This document shows, one piece after another, positions 63,983 to 64,000 of a DNA stretch of 64,000 bases (within the stretch, counting starts at the first letter, position 1; every line of letters begins with the position of its first letter). The position numbers and the translations under genes were made by a program. Under the pieces are notes generated by a model that was not told where the DNA came from, made no database searches, and saw only the letters and a program-made list of their open reading frames with translations. Source of the stretch: Nakamurella lactea DSM 19367 (GTDB lineage: Bacteria; Actinomycetota; Actinomycetes; Mycobacteriales; Nakamurellaceae); the NCBI RefSeq assembly GCF_000426645.1, contig NZ_KE384550.1, forward strand, positions 270,733 to 334,732. The letters run 5' to 3'.

Positions 63983-64000
63983 CCCGTCATCTCCTCCGCC

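Overview
The window is a GC-rich actinobacterial chromosome segment. The evidence is dense G+C-rich coding, GTG and TTG starts, overlapping stop/start codons, an orthologue of mycobacterial FadE5, two SigE-family sigma factors, an actinobacterial-type exonuclease/DNA polymerase, a GTP-type PEP carboxykinase and terminator hairpins without U-tracts. I cannot name the genus from sequence alone. No rRNA, tRNA, CRISPR array, insertion sequence or phage gene was recognised.

Layout. 1-9.6 kb: the 3' part of an exonuclease/polymerase gene, a sigma factor with a membrane partner, fadE5 behind a palindromic operator, a secreted peptidase-like protein, a ROK kinase, a nitronate monooxygenase, a tiny conserved-looking protein, and a second sigma/membrane-protein pair in reversed order. 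9.7-13.4 kb: a 2-oxoacid dehydrogenase operon (E1 alpha, E1 beta, E2). 13.9-17.3 kb: a CoxG-like protein, katG and an XRE regulator. 17.3-24.8 kb: a dipeptide ABC operon (binding protein, two permeases, two ATPases) that continues into a glutamine amidotransferase and a class A beta-lactamase-like hydrolase. 25.0-26.3 kb: two clpP genes. 26.4-27.3 kb: a cation diffusion facilitator.

27.4-46.8 kb is the most unusual region: a catabolic locus around an IclR-family regulator. It holds a D-aminoacylase, an amidohydrolase, a D-threonine-aldolase-like enzyme, two Gfo/Idh oxidoreductases, a fumarylacetoacetase-fold enzyme, RidA, a sarcosine-oxidase-like flavoprotein, a beta-propeller protein, a class III aminotransferase, a second complete dipeptide ABC transporter and a PIG-L-type deacetylase homologue. 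Its transcription units share a 15-bp palindrome (TGAAAY, 3 nt, RTTTCA) upstream of their first genes. A perfect copy also precedes a dihydrodipicolinate-synthase-like/amidohydrolase pair at 60.9-62.7 kb, which links that distant pair to the same putative regulon. The gene content suggests import and breakdown of an N-acylated or D-/N-methyl-amino-acid-containing compound. The substrate is not determined by the sequence.

46.9-64 kb: PEP carboxykinase, a DHFR-like reductase, a flavinylated oxidase divergent from a MocR regulator, an AlkZ-like winged-helix protein, a decayed shikimate-dehydrogenase-like pseudogene, an aminoglycoside-phosphotransferase-like kinase, an ABC exporter divergent from a MarR regulator, a GH38 alpha-mannosidase, the satellite catabolic pair, and an SDR-type epimerase at the right edge.
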